Positions 18,123-27,876 of a DNA stretch of 64,000 nt are shown here, one piece after another (positions within the stretch are counted from its first letter, which is position 1; each line of letters starts with the position of its first letter). The DNA lies in contig NZ_BSTC01000006.1 in the NCBI RefSeq assembly GCF_030269305.1, forward strand, positions 303,901 to 367,900, given 5' to 3'. The translations under genes and the position numbers were made by a program. The notes under the pieces were generated by a model, which made no database searches, was not told where the DNA came from, and saw only the letters and a program-made list of their open reading frames with translations. The DNA comes from Kineosporia sp. NBRC 101731 (GTDB lineage Bacteria > Actinomycetota > Actinomycetes > Actinomycetales > Kineosporiaceae).

Positions 18123-19415
18123 TCACAGCAGCCTGAGCTGTTCGCGCTCCGGTTCCGCGATCTGCGGCAGGCTGCCCTCGGGGTAACGACTCTCCGGATC
18201 CCCGGGGATGCCGTCCAGGCCCGGTCCACGTGACCGGGCGGCTACCGGGGCGCCGGTGGCCGCTCGGCCGGCAGCCGGTCCGGTCGCCGACCCGATGCGA
18301 CGGATGCCGCCACCCGGCTGGCCGCCCTCCAGTGCCCCCTCGATCTCCTCACGCCGCTCATCCCGGAGCCGGTCGGCCGGCTCGAGGGGCGTCGTGTTCC
18401 CACCTCGCTCCTGCGCCCCGGACGAGGACGGCACGATGCTGTGCCTGTGCAGCAACGGCTGGACCCGTGCGGCCAGCCAGCGGCGGTAGTCCTTCGAGGC
18501 GTACGAGCCGCCGCTGTACAGCTCGCGGTAGCGCCGCACCAGTTTCGGGTGCTCACGCTGCAGCCACCTGAAGAACCACTCGCGGGCCCCGGGCCGCAGG
18601 TGCAGGGGCACCACGGTGACGCCGGTGGCCCCCGCCCGGGCGAGCTGCCCGATCGCCTCGTCCAGCCGCTCGTCGGAATCGGTCAGCCAAGGCAGCACCG
18701 GGGCCAGGAAAACGCCGCACGGCAGACCGGCCTCGCGGGCCTTCCGCACCACCTCCAGCCGGGCCTTCGGGCTGGGGGCGCCCGGCTCCAGGCTCTGGTG
18801 CAGGGCGTCGTCCCAGATCGCTATCGACAGGCCCAGGCCCACCGGCACCTCGGCCGAGACTTCTTGCAGCAGGGGCAGATCGCGCCGCAGCAGGCCGCCC
18901 TTGGTGAGGACCGAGAACGGGGTGCCGGAGACGGCCAGCGCGCGGATCACCCCGGGCATCAGCCGGTAGCGGCCCTCGGCCCGCTGGTACGGATCGGTGT
19001 TGGTGCCCATCGCCACGTGCTCGCGGTTCCAGGACGGGCGTGCCAGTTCGCGACTCAGCACCTCGACCAGGTTGGTCTTGACCACGATCTCGCTGTCGAA
19101 CCCGGTGCCGGTGTCGAGCTCCAGGTAGGAGTGGGTGCCCCGGGCGAAGCAGTACACGCAGGCGTGACTGCAACCGCGGTAGGGGTTGACGGTCCAGCGG
19201 AACGGCATCGGCGAGTCGACCGGCACCTGGTTGAGGGCGCTGCGGGCCATCACCTCGTGGAACGTCATGCCCGCGAACTCCGGCGTCGTGACCGTTCGCA
19301 GCAGCCCGCGGATCGCGGGTGCATCGAGGCCGGGCAGAGACGGTGTCGCCACCGGACCGGACCCTCCGTGCGGTCCGGGGGCGACACCGCTGACCCGCTG
19401 TGAATCCCAGCGCAT
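18123..19415 (-). CDS. Rv2578c-family radical SAM protein, SOS-controlled
   Basis: A ~430-residue radical SAM protein (SPL-like superfamily) close to M. tuberculosis Rv2578c. The 4Fe-4S cysteine motif is Cys82, Cys86 and Cys89 in [15 protein letters not shown]. Other family blocks are [34 protein letters not shown] and [15 protein letters not shown]. The C-terminal ~90 residues are a low-complexity Arg/Gly/Pro tail not expected in homologues. ATG 19415 (MRWDSQ) matches the family start, and the longer frame from 19514 would run through the LexA operator. Substrate unknown; SOS control and resemblance to photoproduct lyases hint at a nucleic-acid role. Confidence 0.9.
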   Translation of the reverse strand: MRWDSQRVSGVAPGPHGGSGPVATPSLPGLDAPAIRGLLRTVTTPEFAGMTFHEVMARSALNQVPVDSPMPFRWTVNPYRGCSHACVYCFARGTHSYLELDTGTGFDSEIVVKTNLVEVLSRELARPSWNREHVAMGTNTDPYQRAEGRYRLMPGVIRALAVSGTPFSVLTKGGLLRRDLPLLQEVSAEVPVGLGLSIAIWDDALHQSLEPGAPSPKARLEVVRKAREAGLPCGVFLAPVLPWLTDSDERLDEAIGQLARAGATGVTVVPLHLRPGAREWFFRWLQREHPKLVRRYRELYSGGSYASKDYRRWLAARVQPLLHRHSIVPSSSGAQERGGNTTPLEPADRLRDERREEIEGALEGGQPGGGIRRIGSATGPAAGRAATGAPVAARSRGPGLDGIPGDPESRYPEGSLPQIAEPEREQLRLL

Positions 19416-19422
19416 GCCCATA

Positions 19423-19438
19423 TCGAACACCTGTTCGA
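19423..19438 (-). promoter_or_regulatory. Perfect LexA/SOS box
   Basis: TCGAAC-ACCT-GTTCGA is an exact match to the actinobacterial LexA operator TCGAAC-N4-GTTCGA. It ends 8 bp upstream of the radical SAM start codon. The M. tuberculosis homologue Rv2578c is, as I recall, a listed LexA-regulon gene, so operator and gene appear conserved together. Confidence 0.9.
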
Positions 19439-19573
19439 ACGAAGGCGCAAGCACCTGCGTGTCCAGGATCGAGGGCGTCGCAGGGACCCGTGCGCTGCCA
19501 CTACGGAGTGTCACTTACTTCGGGAGATTCGTCGACCCGGAAGGCCCCGGGCACGCCGCGCGGGGAAACCGGC

Positions 19574-19602
19574 GTGAACCGCGCCGTTGGCGTCCGTAGA
19601 AT
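19574..19602 (+). promoter_or_regulatory. Possible aspS promoter
   Basis: TAGAAT (19597-19602) is a good -10, with GTGAAC (19574-19579) 17 bp upstream as a weak -35. The leader to the aspS GTG would be about 43 nt. Confidence 0.5.
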
Positions 19603-19651
19603 CGCGGGCGTCCGTATTTCAGGATCAGACAAAACTTCGAGAGGCCACACC

Positions 19652-21451
19652 GTGCTGCGCACCCATACGGCCGGATCCCTGCGTTCCGGTCACGTCGGCG
19701 AAACCGTCATCCTCACCGGATGGGTCGCCTCCCGCCGGGATCACGGCGGCGTGGCGTTCGTCGACCTGCGGGATGCCTCCGGCGTCGCCCAGGTGGTCAT
19801 CCGTGACGAGAAGGTGGCGCACAACCTGCGCGCGGAGTACTGCCTGCGGGTCACCGGCGAGGTCTCGCCGCGTCCCGACGGCAACGAGAACCCGGCCCTG
19901 GCCACCGGCGCGATCGAGGTGATCGCCACCGAGGTCGAGGTCCTCAACGAGTCCGCCCCGCTGCCGTTCCAGCTCGACGACCACATCGACGTCGGTGAGG
20001 AGGTGCGGCTCAAGTACCGCTACCTCGACCTGCGCCGCAGCGGCCCGGCCCAGGCCATCCGGCTGCGCAGCAAGGTCAACCAGGCCGCGCGCAACGTGCT
20101 GCTCGACCGGGACTTCGTCGAGATCGAGACGCCCACCCTCACCCGCTCCACGCCCGAGGGCGCCCGCGACTTCGTCGTGCCCGCGCGCCTGAAGCCCGGC
20201 TCCTGGTACGCCCTTCCGCAGAGCCCGCAGCTGTTCAAGCAGCTGCTCATGGTCGGTGGCATGGAGCGTTACTTCCAGATCGCCCGCTGCTACCGCGACG
20301 AGGACTTCCGCGCCGACCGTCAGCCGGAGTTCACCCAGCTCGACATCGAGATGTCGTTCGTCGAGCAGGACGACGTGATCGAGATCGGCGAGTCGATCGT
20401 CAAGGCGCTGTGGAAGCTCATCGGCCACGAGATCACCACGCCGATCCCGCGCATGACCTATGCCGACGCGATGGCCCGGTACGGCAGCGACAAGCCCGAC
20501 CTGCGTTTCGGCAACGAGCTCGTCGACATGACGAAGTACTTCGCGGCCACGCCGTTCCGGGTCTTCCAGAACGAGTACGTCGGCGCCGTGGTCATGCCCG
20601 GTGGTGGCTCCCAGCCGCGTCGTCAGCTCGACGCCTGGCAGGAGTGGGCGAAGCAGCGCGGCGCCCGCGGCCTGGCCTACGTGCTGATCGGTGAGGACGG
20701 CGAGCTGTCCGGCCCGGTCGCGAAGAACATCTCCGAGGCCGAGCGCGCCGGTCTGGCGCAGGCCGTCGGGGCCCAGCCGGGCGACTGCGTCTTCTTCGGT
20801 GCCGGCGTGACCTCCGAGGCCCGCGCCCTGCTGGGTGCGGCCCGGCTGGAGATCGGCAAGCGCTGCGGCCTGATCGACGAGAGCCGCTGGGAGTTCGTCT
20901 GGATCGTCGACGCCCCGCTGTTCGAGCCGGCCTCCGCCGCTGTCGCCAGCGGTGACGTCGCGGTCGGCTCGGGCGCCTGGACGGCCGTGCACCACGCCTT
21001 CACCTCGCCGAAGCCGGAGTGGATCGACAAGTTCGAGTCCGACCCGGGCAACGCGCTGGCCTACGCCTACGACATCGTCTGCAACGGCAACGAGATCGGT
21101 GGTGGGTCGATCCGTATCCACCAGCGGGCCGTGCAGGAGCGCGTCTTCACGATGATGGGCCTCAGCGACGAGGACGCCCAGGAGAAGTTCGGCTTCCTGC
21201 TCGATGCCTTCAAGTTCGGCGCCCCGCCGCACGGCGGCATCGCCTTCGGCTGGGACCGCATCGTCATGCTGCTGTCGGGAGCCGACTCGCTGCGTGAGGT
21301 CATCGCGTTCCCGAAGAGCGGCGGCGGCTACGACCCCCTGACCGCCGCGCCGGCCCCGATCACCCCGGCCCAGCGCAAGGAGGCCGGCGTGGACTACACG
21401 CCGCCGAAGCCCAAGGCCGAGGGCGAGAAGGTCGCCGAGGCCAAGGCCTGA
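19652..21451 (+). CDS. aspS: Aspartyl-tRNA synthetase
   Basis: A 599-residue class IIb synthetase charging tRNA with aspartate. The N-terminal OB anticodon-binding domain begins [18 protein letters not shown]. Class II motif 1 is near [20 protein letters not shown], motif 2 is [20 protein letters not shown], a GAD-type insertion lies in the middle, and motif 3 is [17 protein letters not shown]. Bacterial length is normal. The frame is open from 19400, but GTG 19652 with GAGAGG upstream gives the conserved N-terminus. It ends in a strong hairpin. Confidence 0.97.
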   Translation: MLRTHTAGSLRSGHVGETVILTGWVASRRDHGGVAFVDLRDASGVAQVVIRDEKVAHNLRAEYCLRVTGEVSPRPDGNENPALATGAIEVIATEVEVLNESAPLPFQLDDHIDVGEEVRLKYRYLDLRRSGPAQAIRLRSKVNQAARNVLLDRDFVEIETPTLTRSTPEGARDFVVPARLKPGSWYALPQSPQLFKQLLMVGGMERYFQIARCYRDEDFRADRQPEFTQLDIEMSFVEQDDVIEIGESIVKALWKLIGHEITTPIPRMTYADAMARYGSDKPDLRFGNELVDMTKYFAATPFRVFQNEYVGAVVMPGGGSQPRRQLDAWQEWAKQRGARGLAYVLIGEDGELSGPVAKNISEAERAGLAQAVGAQPGDCVFFGAGVTSEARALLGAARLEIGKRCGLIDESRWEFVWIVDAPLFEPASAAVASGDVAVGSGAWTAVHHAFTSPKPEWIDKFESDPGNALAYAYDIVCNGNEIGGGSIRIHQRAVQERVFTMMGLSDEDAQEKFGFLLDAFKFGAPPHGGIAFGWDRIVMLLSGADSLREVIAFPKSGGGYDPLTAAPAPITPAQRKEAGVDYTPPKPKAEGEKVAEAKA

Positions 21452-21477
21452 CCTCCGGCGTCAGGAACTGAGACACC

Positions 21478-21510
21478 AGGCCCCGGGTCCGCGCGAGCGG
21501 CCCGGGGCCT
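21478..21510 (+). terminator. Hairpin terminator after aspS
   Basis: AGGCCCCGGG (21478-21487) pairs with CCCGGGGCCT (21501-21510), extended inward by CCGC/GCGG with a one-base bulge and a GCGA tetraloop. It begins 26 nt after the aspS stop. There is no T-run, typical of high-GC terminators. Confidence 0.75.
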
Positions 21511-21634
21511 CGTCGTGTCCGGCCGGCCTCGCCTGCGGAGGTCGTTCTGCCGAACTTTTCCGTCCGCGGCGGCATCGAACGATGGAAGATGCAGGAAGCG
21601 GGCAAAAGCCCAGGAGAGCCAGGAGGGGTGGGGG

Positions 21635-21925
21635 ATGGGCCGGATCGGGCAGGCACTGTTCGGTGGACTTTTCGGGGCCGTACTGGTGGGGATCGTGGGG
21701 GCGTCGCTCGACGGGGAGGGCGGTGCCAAGGCGGGCGTGGTGGTGGGTTTCGCCGGGGGGTTCATGGCGTTGCTGTCGCGGCGGCGCCGTCCCGGGCACT
21801 CGCGTTCGTACGGTGACTCGATCGACGGTTCGAGCGGTGGCGGGAGCGGGCACTCCTCGCACGGAGGCAGTGACGGGGGGAGCGACAGCAGCGGTGACGG
21901 TGGCGGTGGCGGGGGAGGCGACTAG
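21635..21925 (+). CDS. Small membrane protein with Gly/Ser-rich tail
   Basis: A 96-residue protein not recognised from any named family. Two hydrophobic segments (LFGGLFGAVLVGIVGAS and AGVVVGFAGGFMALLS) are rich in Gly and Ala, followed by an RRRRPG basic stop and a ~40-residue Ser/Gly/Asp-rich tail ending in GGGGGGGD. The topology suggests a helical hairpin with a cytoplasmic disordered tail. ATG 21635 has a near-perfect AGGAGG 8 nt upstream, the main reason to believe it is expressed. The preceding 180 bases hold the aspS terminator. Confidence 0.65.
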   Translation: MGRIGQALFGGLFGAVLVGIVGASLDGEGGAKAGVVVGFAGGFMALLSRRRRPGHSRSYGDSIDGSSGGGSGHSSHGGSDGGSDSSGDGGGGGGGD

Positions 21926-22079
21926 TGCGGTGACCAGGCAGACCGCGCAGAATCACCCCAGGGCTCCCGGGCAGTTCACCGATCCACCTCGCCGCAGGTG
22001 GGCCGACGACATCCGCTGCTGATCGGCGCCCCGCGTCGTGGCCACCCGGGCGAGTGGGCGCCTCCCCTGAAGGGACCAC

Positions 22080-22085
22080 TAATCT
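22080..22085 (+). promoter_or_regulatory. -10 hexamer TAATCT
   Basis: TAATCT ends 6 nt before an ATG at 22092 that opens a nine-codon frame (MRRTGTPR, stop TGA 22116-22118). That stop overlaps the start of the membrane protein at 22115 as ATGA. This suggests a leaderless mini-cistron coupled to the next gene. Confidence 0.45.
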
Positions 22086-22114
22086 TGACCCATGAGACGC
22101 ACCGGAACACCGAG

Positions 22115-22306
22115 ATGACCCCGCGGCAGTGGCGGCGAGCGGCGATCCAGGCCGTGGTGGTGCTGGTGATCTGCGTGATCATGAACCTGGTGCTCGGCAA
22201 CGGGTTCCTGCCCGGGCTGGTCGTGGGCCTGTGTGCCGCCGTCGTCTCGTTCGTCGTGCAGTGGTTGCTGACCCGCTCCGACGGGGGACCGGCCGGCGAC
22301 AGCTAA
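22115..22306 (+). CDS. Small two-helix membrane protein
   Basis: A 63-residue protein with two membrane helices ([16 protein letters not shown] and [20 protein letters not shown]), a basic N-terminus (TPRQWRRA) and a short polar C-terminus. No family recognised. The ATG at 22115 overlaps the stop of a possible leaderless nine-codon frame (22092-22118). Its own stop TAA (22304-22306) forms the first half of the TAATCT -10 for rarA, so the two genes are back to back but separately transcribed. Confidence 0.65.
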   Translation: MTPRQWRRAAIQAVVVLVICVIMNLVLGNGFLPGLVVGLCAAVVSFVVQWLLTRSDGGPAGDS

Positions 22307-22309
22307 TCT
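22304..22309 (+). promoter_or_regulatory. -10 hexamer TAATCT of rarA
   Basis: TAATCT ends 7 nt before the rarA ATG at 22317, predicting a leaderless transcript. The first three bases are the stop codon of the upstream membrane protein. Confidence 0.55.
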
Positions 22310-22316
22310 GCTGCTG

Positions 22317-23708
22317 ATGGCCGATCTGTTCTCCTCCGACACCCCCGCCGCCGCCCTCAGCGCCGCCCGCCCGGGCAGCCTCGGGCAGGCCGGTACCGGC
22401 GACCGGCCGCCGCTGGCGGTCCGGATGCGCCCGCGCACCCTCGACGAACTGGTCGGCCAGGGGCACCTGCTCGGTCCCGGTTCCCCGTTGCGCCGCCTCG
22501 CCGAGGGGGCCGACGGACTGGCGGGACCCGCGTCCGTCATTCTCTGGGGACCCCCGGGAGCCGGGAAGACCACGCTGGCCCACGTCGTCTCGAACACCGA
22601 GGGGCGCCGGTTCGTGGAACTCTCGGCCGTCACCGCCGGCGTGAAAGACGTGCGCCAGGTGATGCAGGAGGCACGCGAGCAGCGCGACCGCCACGACATC
22701 CGCACCGTGCTGTTCCTCGACGAGATCCACCGGTTCACCAAGTCCCAGCAGGACGGCCTCCTGCCGGGCGTGGAGAACCGCTGGGTGATCCTGGTGGCGG
22801 CCACCACCGAGAACCCCTCGTTCAGCATCATCTCCCCGTTGCTGTCGCGCTCGCTGCTGCTGACGCTGCGCCAGCTCGAGGACTCCGACATCGAGGGGCT
22901 GCTGCGGCGTGCGGTCGAGGACGAGCGCGGCCTCAACGGCACGGTGACGCTGGGCGAGGAGGCCGTCGAAGGGCTGGTGCGGCTCTCCGCCGGTGACGCC
23001 CGCCGCGCGCTGACCTCGCTGGAGGCGGCGGCCGGCAGTGCGCTCAGCCGGGGTGAGAGCAGCGAGATCACCGCGCAGGACGTCGAGCAGGCCGTGGACA
23101 CGGCGATGGTCCGCTACGACCGTGAGGGCGACCAGCACTACGACATCACCAGCGCGCTGATCAAGAGCATCCGCGGGTCCGACGTGGACGCGGCGCTGCA
23201 CTACCTGGCCCGCATGGTGGAGGCGGGGGAGGACCCGCGCTTCCTGGCCCGGCGACTGATGATCTCGGCCTCCGAGGACATCGGGATGGCTGATCCGACC
23301 GCCCTGCAGGTGGCGGTGGCGGCGGCCCAGGCGGTGCAGATGATCGGCATGCCCGAGGGGCGGATCGTGCTGGCCCAGGCCACGGTTCACCTGGCGATGG
23401 CCCCCAAGTCGAACGCCTCGTACATGGCTCTGAACACGGCGGTCCAGGACGTGCGCAGCGGGCTGGGCGGGCCGGTGCCGCCCGATCTGCGCGACGCGCA
23501 CTACACCGGGGCCAAGAAGCTGGGCCACGGGCGCGGTTACAAGTACGCGCACGACCATCCGCACGGGGTGGTGCAGCAGCAGTACCTGCCCGACGACCTG
23601 GCCGGGCGGGAGTACTACGTGCCGACCGACCGGGGTGCCGAGCGCGGGATGACGGAGCGGCTGGCGCGGTTGCGCTCGGTGCTGCGCGGCGGTCTCAAGC
23701 GCCGCTGA
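22317..23708 (+). CDS. rarA: RarA/MgsA replication-associated recombination ATPase
   Basis: A 463-residue AAA+ protein related to clamp-loader subunits that acts at stalled replication forks (RarA/MgsA/Mgs1 family). Walker A is GPPGAGKT at 78-85, Walker B in [16 protein letters not shown], and sensor 1 in [12 protein letters not shown]. The C-terminal tetramerisation and DUF-type region includes [23 protein letters not shown] and [13 protein letters not shown]. Length is normal. The N-terminal ~30 residues are a short Ala/Pro linker. The start at 22317 lies 7 nt after a TAATCT hexamer with no Shine-Dalgarno, so it is probably leaderless. Confidence 0.94.
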   Translation: MADLFSSDTPAAALSAARPGSLGQAGTGDRPPLAVRMRPRTLDELVGQGHLLGPGSPLRRLAEGADGLAGPASVILWGPPGAGKTTLAHVVSNTEGRRFVELSAVTAGVKDVRQVMQEAREQRDRHDIRTVLFLDEIHRFTKSQQDGLLPGVENRWVILVAATTENPSFSIISPLLSRSLLLTLRQLEDSDIEGLLRRAVEDERGLNGTVTLGEEAVEGLVRLSAGDARRALTSLEAAAGSALSRGESSEITAQDVEQAVDTAMVRYDREGDQHYDITSALIKSIRGSDVDAALHYLARMVEAGEDPRFLARRLMISASEDIGMADPTALQVAVAAAQAVQMIGMPEGRIVLAQATVHLAMAPKSNASYMALNTAVQDVRSGLGGPVPPDLRDAHYTGAKKLGHGRGYKYAHDHPHGVVQQQYLPDDLAGREYYVPTDRGAERGMTERLARLRSVLRGGLKRR

Positions 23709-23862
23709 AAGGCCTTTCACGCGCCCGTGCCGAACCGCCAGGACTGCGGTACTGCCGGACCACGATAGGGTCAACCCCGTTCGGCAGGGATCCGGCCGGT
23801 TTTCCGCGTCGGAGAAGCCCGGGCAAACTCACACCGCAGCGCGCGATGAAAGGGAACATCTC

Positions 23863-24219
23863 ATGTCGGTGGGCGGTATCGCCGGACTCATCGCGGCCGT
23901 AGCCTTCGTCCTCCTCGTCGGCGCGCTCGCGTACCCCCTGATCAAGCTGGGCAAGGTGCTGGACGAGACCCGCGTGACCGTACGTGGCCTCTCGGACGGC
24001 GCTCTTCCGCTGCTGGCGGAGGTCACCACGACCGTGGCGTCGACCAACGCACAGCTCGGCAAGGTCGACACCATCACGAACAACGTGGCCCAGGTGTCGA
24101 CCAACGTGTCGGCGCTGACGGCGCTGTTCGCCGCGACGCTCGGTTCGCCCGTGGTCAAGGTCGCGGCGTTCAGCTACGGCGTTCGCCAGGCGGTCAGCGG
24201 CCGCAAGCGGAAGAGGTGA
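23863..24219 (+). CDS. DUF948 membrane protein
   Basis: A 118-residue protein with one N-terminal membrane helix (IAGLIAAVAFVLLVGALAYPLIKL) followed by an amphipathic helical region with evenly spaced Thr/Val (LAEVTTTVASTNAQLGKVDTITNNVAQVSTNV) typical of DUF948. A second weakly hydrophobic stretch and a basic end SGRKRKR follow. AAAGGGA precedes ATG 23863. DUF948 plus the next gene upstream of alaS is a conserved actinobacterial pair of unknown role. Confidence 0.85.
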   Translation: MSVGGIAGLIAAVAFVLLVGALAYPLIKLGKVLDETRVTVRGLSDGALPLLAEVTTTVASTNAQLGKVDTITNNVAQVSTNVSALTALFAATLGSPVVKVAAFSYGVRQAVSGRKRKR

Positions 24220-24226
24220 GCTGACG

Positions 24227-24550
24227 ATGGCGAGGCTCTTCTGGATCGCGGTCGGGGCCGGCGCGGGCGTGTACGTCGTGCGTAAGTTCACCAAGACCGT
24301 CGAGCAGTACACGCCGGCCGGGCTGAGCAGCTCGCTCAGCTCCGTCGGTGACGGCCTGCGCGAGATGGCCGAGGTCATCCGTGAGGGAATGGCCGAGCGG
24401 GAGCAGGAGTTGCGGGTCGCCCTGGGTGTCGACGCCGGGACACTCGACCCGCAGGCCGCACAATCGCTGATGCAGGACCCCACCGGTCCGAGGCGTTACG
24501 ACGACCCGGACAGTCTGGACAGTCCTGAGAACGACCCCCGGTACTACTGA
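24227..24550 (+). CDS. DUF6167-like small protein
   Basis: A 107-residue protein with an N-terminal hydrophobic segment (LFWIAVGAGAGVYVVRKF), a predicted helical stretch (LREMAEVIREGMAEREQELRVALG), and an acidic Pro/Asp-rich C-terminus. It matches the short conserved protein found between a DUF948 gene and alaS in Streptomyces and relatives, now called DUF6167. It starts 7 nt after the DUF948 stop, so they form one unit, closed by a strong hairpin. Function unknown; membrane association is inferred. Confidence 0.8.
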   Translation: MARLFWIAVGAGAGVYVVRKFTKTVEQYTPAGLSSSLSSVGDGLREMAEVIREGMAEREQELRVALGVDAGTLDPQAAQSLMQDPTGPRRYDDPDSLDSPENDPRYY

Positions 24551-24571
24551 GCTCCCGGTAATTCCCTGGCC

Positions 24572-24600
24572 GTCCACGGTGCCGACCCGGCACCGTGGAC
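24572..24600 (+). terminator. Strong hairpin between DUF6167-like gene and alaS
   Basis: A perfect 12-bp stem: GTCCACGGTGCC (24572-24583), loop GACCC, GGCACCGTGGAC (24589-24600), followed by GTTGCAGGTT. It starts 21 nt after the stop codon. Confidence 0.8.
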
Positions 24601-24660
24601 GTTGCAGGTTAACCACCGGAACGCGATGCGAATCGCACTGTGACGCGAAAGGTCAGATCC

Positions 24661-27327
24661 ATGGAGACGGCAGAGATCCGCCGCCGCTGGCTGCGGTACT
24701 TCTCGACTCGTGGGCACACGGTCGTGCCGAGTGCTCCGCTGCTGTACGACGACCCGACCCTGCTGTTCGTCAACGCCGGCATGGTCCCCTTCAAGCCCTA
24801 CATGCTGGGGCAGGAGACACCGCCGTACGAGCGCGCCACCAGCGTCCAGAAGTGCATCCGTACCCTCGACATCGACGAGGTCGGCAAGACCAGCCGGCAC
24901 GGCACGTTCTTCCAGATGAACGGCAACTTCTCCTTCGGTGACTACTTCAAGGAGAAGGCGATCGAGCTGGCGTGGGAGCTGATCACCCGCGATCAGTCCG
25001 ACGGCGGCTACGGCCTGGACGAGTCCCGTCTGTGGGTCACGGTGCTGCAGGGCGACGAGGAGTCGCGGCAGCTGTGGAAGCGCATCGCCGGCCTGCCCGA
25101 CGAGCGCATCGTGCAGCGTGGCCTGGCCGACAACTACTGGCACATGGGCGTTCCCGGTCCGGGTGGCCCGTGCAGCGAGATCTACTTCGACCGCGGCCCG
25201 CAGTTCGGCCCGGACGGTGGCCCGGAGGCGGACGAAGACCGCTACCTGGAGATCTGGAACCTCGTCTTCATGCAGGAGATGCTGAGCGAGGTCCGCACCA
25301 AGATCGACTTCGACGTCGAGGCTCCGCTTCCGTCGAAGAACATCGACACCGGCATGGGCCTGGAGCGCATGGCCAGCCTGCTCCAGGGCGTCGACAACCT
25401 CTACGAGATCGACGAGGTCTTCCCGGTCATCGCCCGGGTCGAGGAGATCACCGGCAAGCGTTACGGCGCGAACCCGCAGGACGACGTGCGCATGCGCGTC
25501 ATCGCCGACCACGTGCGTTCCGGCCTGATGCTGATCGGCGACGGCGTGACGCCGTCGAACGAGGCGCGCGGCTACGTGCTGCGCCGGCTGCTGCGCCGCG
25601 TCACCCGCTCGGTGCGGCTGCTCGGCGTGCAGGATCCGTCGATCGTCGACCTGCTGACCGTGTCCAAGGACCGGATGGGTGCGTCGTACCCCGAGCTGGA
25701 GACGAACTTCGCCCGCATCAGCCAGATCGCGCTGGCCGAGGAGCAGGCGTTCACCCGCACGCTGAGCTCGGGCACGACGATCCTCGACACCGCCGTGGCG
25801 AGCGCCAAGTCGGCGGGCGAGACGACGCTGTCGGGCGACCGCGCGTTCCAGCTGCACGACACCTACGGCTTCCCGATCGACCTGACCCTGGAGATGGCGG
25901 GCGAGCACGGCCTGACCGTCGACCACGACGGGTTCCGCCGGCTGATGGCCGAGCAGCGCAACCGGGCCAAGGCCGATGCCAAGTCGAAGAAGGTCGGTCA
26001 CGCCGACACCTCGGTCTACCGCGCGCTGCGGGAGCCGGGCATCACCGAGTTCACCGGTTACCGCGAGCTGTCCACCGACTCGACCGTGCGGGGCCTGATC
26101 CTCGACGGCTCGCCGATCGAGGTCGCGGACAAGGGCCAGACGGTCCAGATCGTGCTGGAGCGCACACCGTTCTACGCCGAGTCCGGTGGCCAGATCGCGG
26201 ACGAGGGTGAGATCACCGCGGACGGCGCGCGTCTGCGCGTGCTCGACGTGCAGCGGCCGGTCAAGGGTCTGATCGTGCACACCGTGGAGGTCACGGAGGG
26301 CACGATTCGCTCCGGCTCCGACGTGTTCGCGAGCGTCGACCGCGAGTGGCGGCTCTCGGCCTGCCAGGCGCACTCCGGCACCCACGTGGTGCACGCGGCG
26401 CTGCGGCAGGTGCTCGGCCCCACGGCGCTGCAGAGCGGTTCGTTCAACCGGCCCGGCTACCTGCGCCTGGACTTCGCCTGGAGCTCCGCGCTGGAGTCCG
26501 CGGTGCGCGAGGAGCTGGAGCAGGTCGCGAACCTGGCCCTGCGCTACGACTACCCGGTGTCGGCGACCTACATGCCGATCGAGAAGGCCCGCGACCTGGG
26601 TGCGCTGGCGCTGTTCGGCGAGACCTACGACGAGGAGGTCCGCGTCGTCGAGATGGGCGGGGCCTGGTCGCGGGAGCTGTGCGGTGGCACGCACGTCGAG
26701 CACAGCTCGCAGATCGGTGCGATCACGCTGATCGGCGAGTCGTCGATCGGTGCGGGCACCCGCCGCGTGGAGGCCTACGTCGGCCTGGACGCGCTGCGGT
26801 TCCTGGGCCGTGAGCGGGCTCTCGTCAGCCAGCTCACCGAGGCGCTCAAGGTGCGCCCGGAAGAACTGCCCGAGCGCGTCAACTCGCTCGTCGCGCGCCT
26901 GCGCGAGGCCGAGAAGGAGCTCGAGAAGGGCCGCCGTACGGCACTGCTCAACGCCGCGTCGTCGCTGGTGGACTCCGCGGCCGACGTGAACGGCATCGCT
27001 GTCGTCACGCACGACGCGGGCCCGGTCGACCCGGCCGATGCGCGGGCGCTGGCGCTGGACGTGCGGGGCCGGCTCGCCGACTCGCGGGCCGGCGTCGTCG
27101 CGGTCGCGGCCGTGGCCAAGGAGCGGCCGGTTGTGGTCGTCGCCACCAACGAGGAGGCCCGCTCCCGCGGCGTCAAGGCCGGTGAGCTGGTGCGTGAGGC
27201 GGCCAAGGTGCTCGGTGGCGGTGGCGGTGGCAAGGACGACGTGGCCCAGGGCGGTGGCACCGACGCGACGAAGATCGCCGAGGCCCTGCAGCGGATCCAG
27301 TCCGTCGTGGCCGAGCGATCGGCCTGA
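24661..27327 (+). CDS. alaS: Alanyl-tRNA synthetase
   Basis: An 888-residue class II synthetase. The catalytic core begins METAEIRRRWLRYF with motif segments FVNAGMVPFKPYMLG and NFSFGDYFKEKAI. The editing domain has the zinc ligands His571 and His575 in HSGTH and Cys674 and His678 in CGGTH, so mischarged Ser/Gly-tRNA editing should be intact. The C-Ala domain ends with the glycine-rich GGGGGGKDDVAQGGG. Residues 572-573 are Ser-Gly where many homologues have other small residues. ATG 24661 has GAAAGG 9 nt upstream. ruvX follows after 2 nt, so the two are co-transcribed. Confidence 0.97.
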   Translation: METAEIRRRWLRYFSTRGHTVVPSAPLLYDDPTLLFVNAGMVPFKPYMLGQETPPYERATSVQKCIRTLDIDEVGKTSRHGTFFQMNGNFSFGDYFKEKAIELAWELITRDQSDGGYGLDESRLWVTVLQGDEESRQLWKRIAGLPDERIVQRGLADNYWHMGVPGPGGPCSEIYFDRGPQFGPDGGPEADEDRYLEIWNLVFMQEMLSEVRTKIDFDVEAPLPSKNIDTGMGLERMASLLQGVDNLYEIDEVFPVIARVEEITGKRYGANPQDDVRMRVIADHVRSGLMLIGDGVTPSNEARGYVLRRLLRRVTRSVRLLGVQDPSIVDLLTVSKDRMGASYPELETNFARISQIALAEEQAFTRTLSSGTTILDTAVASAKSAGETTLSGDRAFQLHDTYGFPIDLTLEMAGEHGLTVDHDGFRRLMAEQRNRAKADAKSKKVGHADTSVYRALREPGITEFTGYRELSTDSTVRGLILDGSPIEVADKGQTVQIVLERTPFYAESGGQIADEGEITADGARLRVLDVQRPVKGLIVHTVEVTEGTIRSGSDVFASVDREWRLSACQAHSGTHVVHAALRQVLGPTALQSGSFNRPGYLRLDFAWSSALESAVREELEQVANLALRYDYPVSATYMPIEKARDLGALALFGETYDEEVRVVEMGGAWSRELCGGTHVEHSSQIGAITLIGESSIGAGTRRVEAYVGLDALRFLGRERALVSQLTEALKVRPEELPERVNSLVARLREAEKELEKGRRTALLNAASSLVDSAADVNGIAVVTHDAGPVDPADARALALDVRGRLADSRAGVVAVAAVAKERPVVVVATNEEARSRGVKAGELVREAAKVLGGGGGGKDDVAQGGGTDATKIAEALQRIQSVVAERSA

Positions 27328-27329
27328 GC

Positions 27330-27863
27330 ATGTACGGCAGTACCGGCGCCGGGATGCGTTCCGGCGTGCGGCTGGGTGTGGACGTCGGCAGCGTCCGGGT
27401 GGGGCTTGCCCTCTCGGACGGTGCCGGGCTCCTTGCGACGCCGCTGGAGACCGTTCAGGTGGTCGAGGGCAGCAATGCGCACTATGAGCGAATTGCACTC
27501 CTCGTGACCGAACTGTCGGTATGTGAGGTAATCGTAGGACTTCCGCGGTCACTTTCGGGTGCTGAGGGGGCAGCGGCAGGCCTCGCGCGCGCGTACTCTG
27601 TCGAAGTCGCCCGTCGCGTTGCCCCGGTACCGGTTCGCCTCGTGGACGAGCGGCTCAGTACCGTGACCGCGCACCAGCGGCTTCGCGAAGCTGGTGTGAA
27701 AGGACGTAAACGCCGACCGGTCGTGGACCAGGCGGCGGCAGTGGTGATCCTGCAGTCGGCACTGGACGGCGAACGCTCGTCCGGCCGTCCGCCGGGGTCA
27801 CCGGTCGTCCTGGAATCGGGTCCGGATGGTCCGGGCCCTGGCCATGGAGAGGCACTGACGTGA
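27330..27863 (+). CDS. ruvX: RuvX/YqgF family nuclease
   Basis: A 177-residue RNase H-fold protein, in E. coli needed for 16S rRNA 5' maturation and called a putative Holliday junction resolvase. Signature blocks are RLGVDVGSVRVGLALSD, VGLPRSLSGAEG and RLVDERLSTVTA, and the catalytic acidic residues fall in the first and last. A Pro/Gly-rich tail of ~25 residues follows the fold. ATG 27330 is 2 nt after the alaS stop; an internal Met (27354) is an alternative. The alaS-ruvX-mltG-aroE order is as in Streptomyces and mycobacteria. Confidence 0.93.
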   Translation: MYGSTGAGMRSGVRLGVDVGSVRVGLALSDGAGLLATPLETVQVVEGSNAHYERIALLVTELSVCEVIVGLPRSLSGAEGAAAGLARAYSVEVARRVAPVPVRLVDERLSTVTAHQRLREAGVKGRKRRPVVDQAAAVVILQSALDGERSSGRPPGSPVVLESGPDGPGPGHGEALT

Positions 27864-27876
27864 GCGAGGCTGCGGC

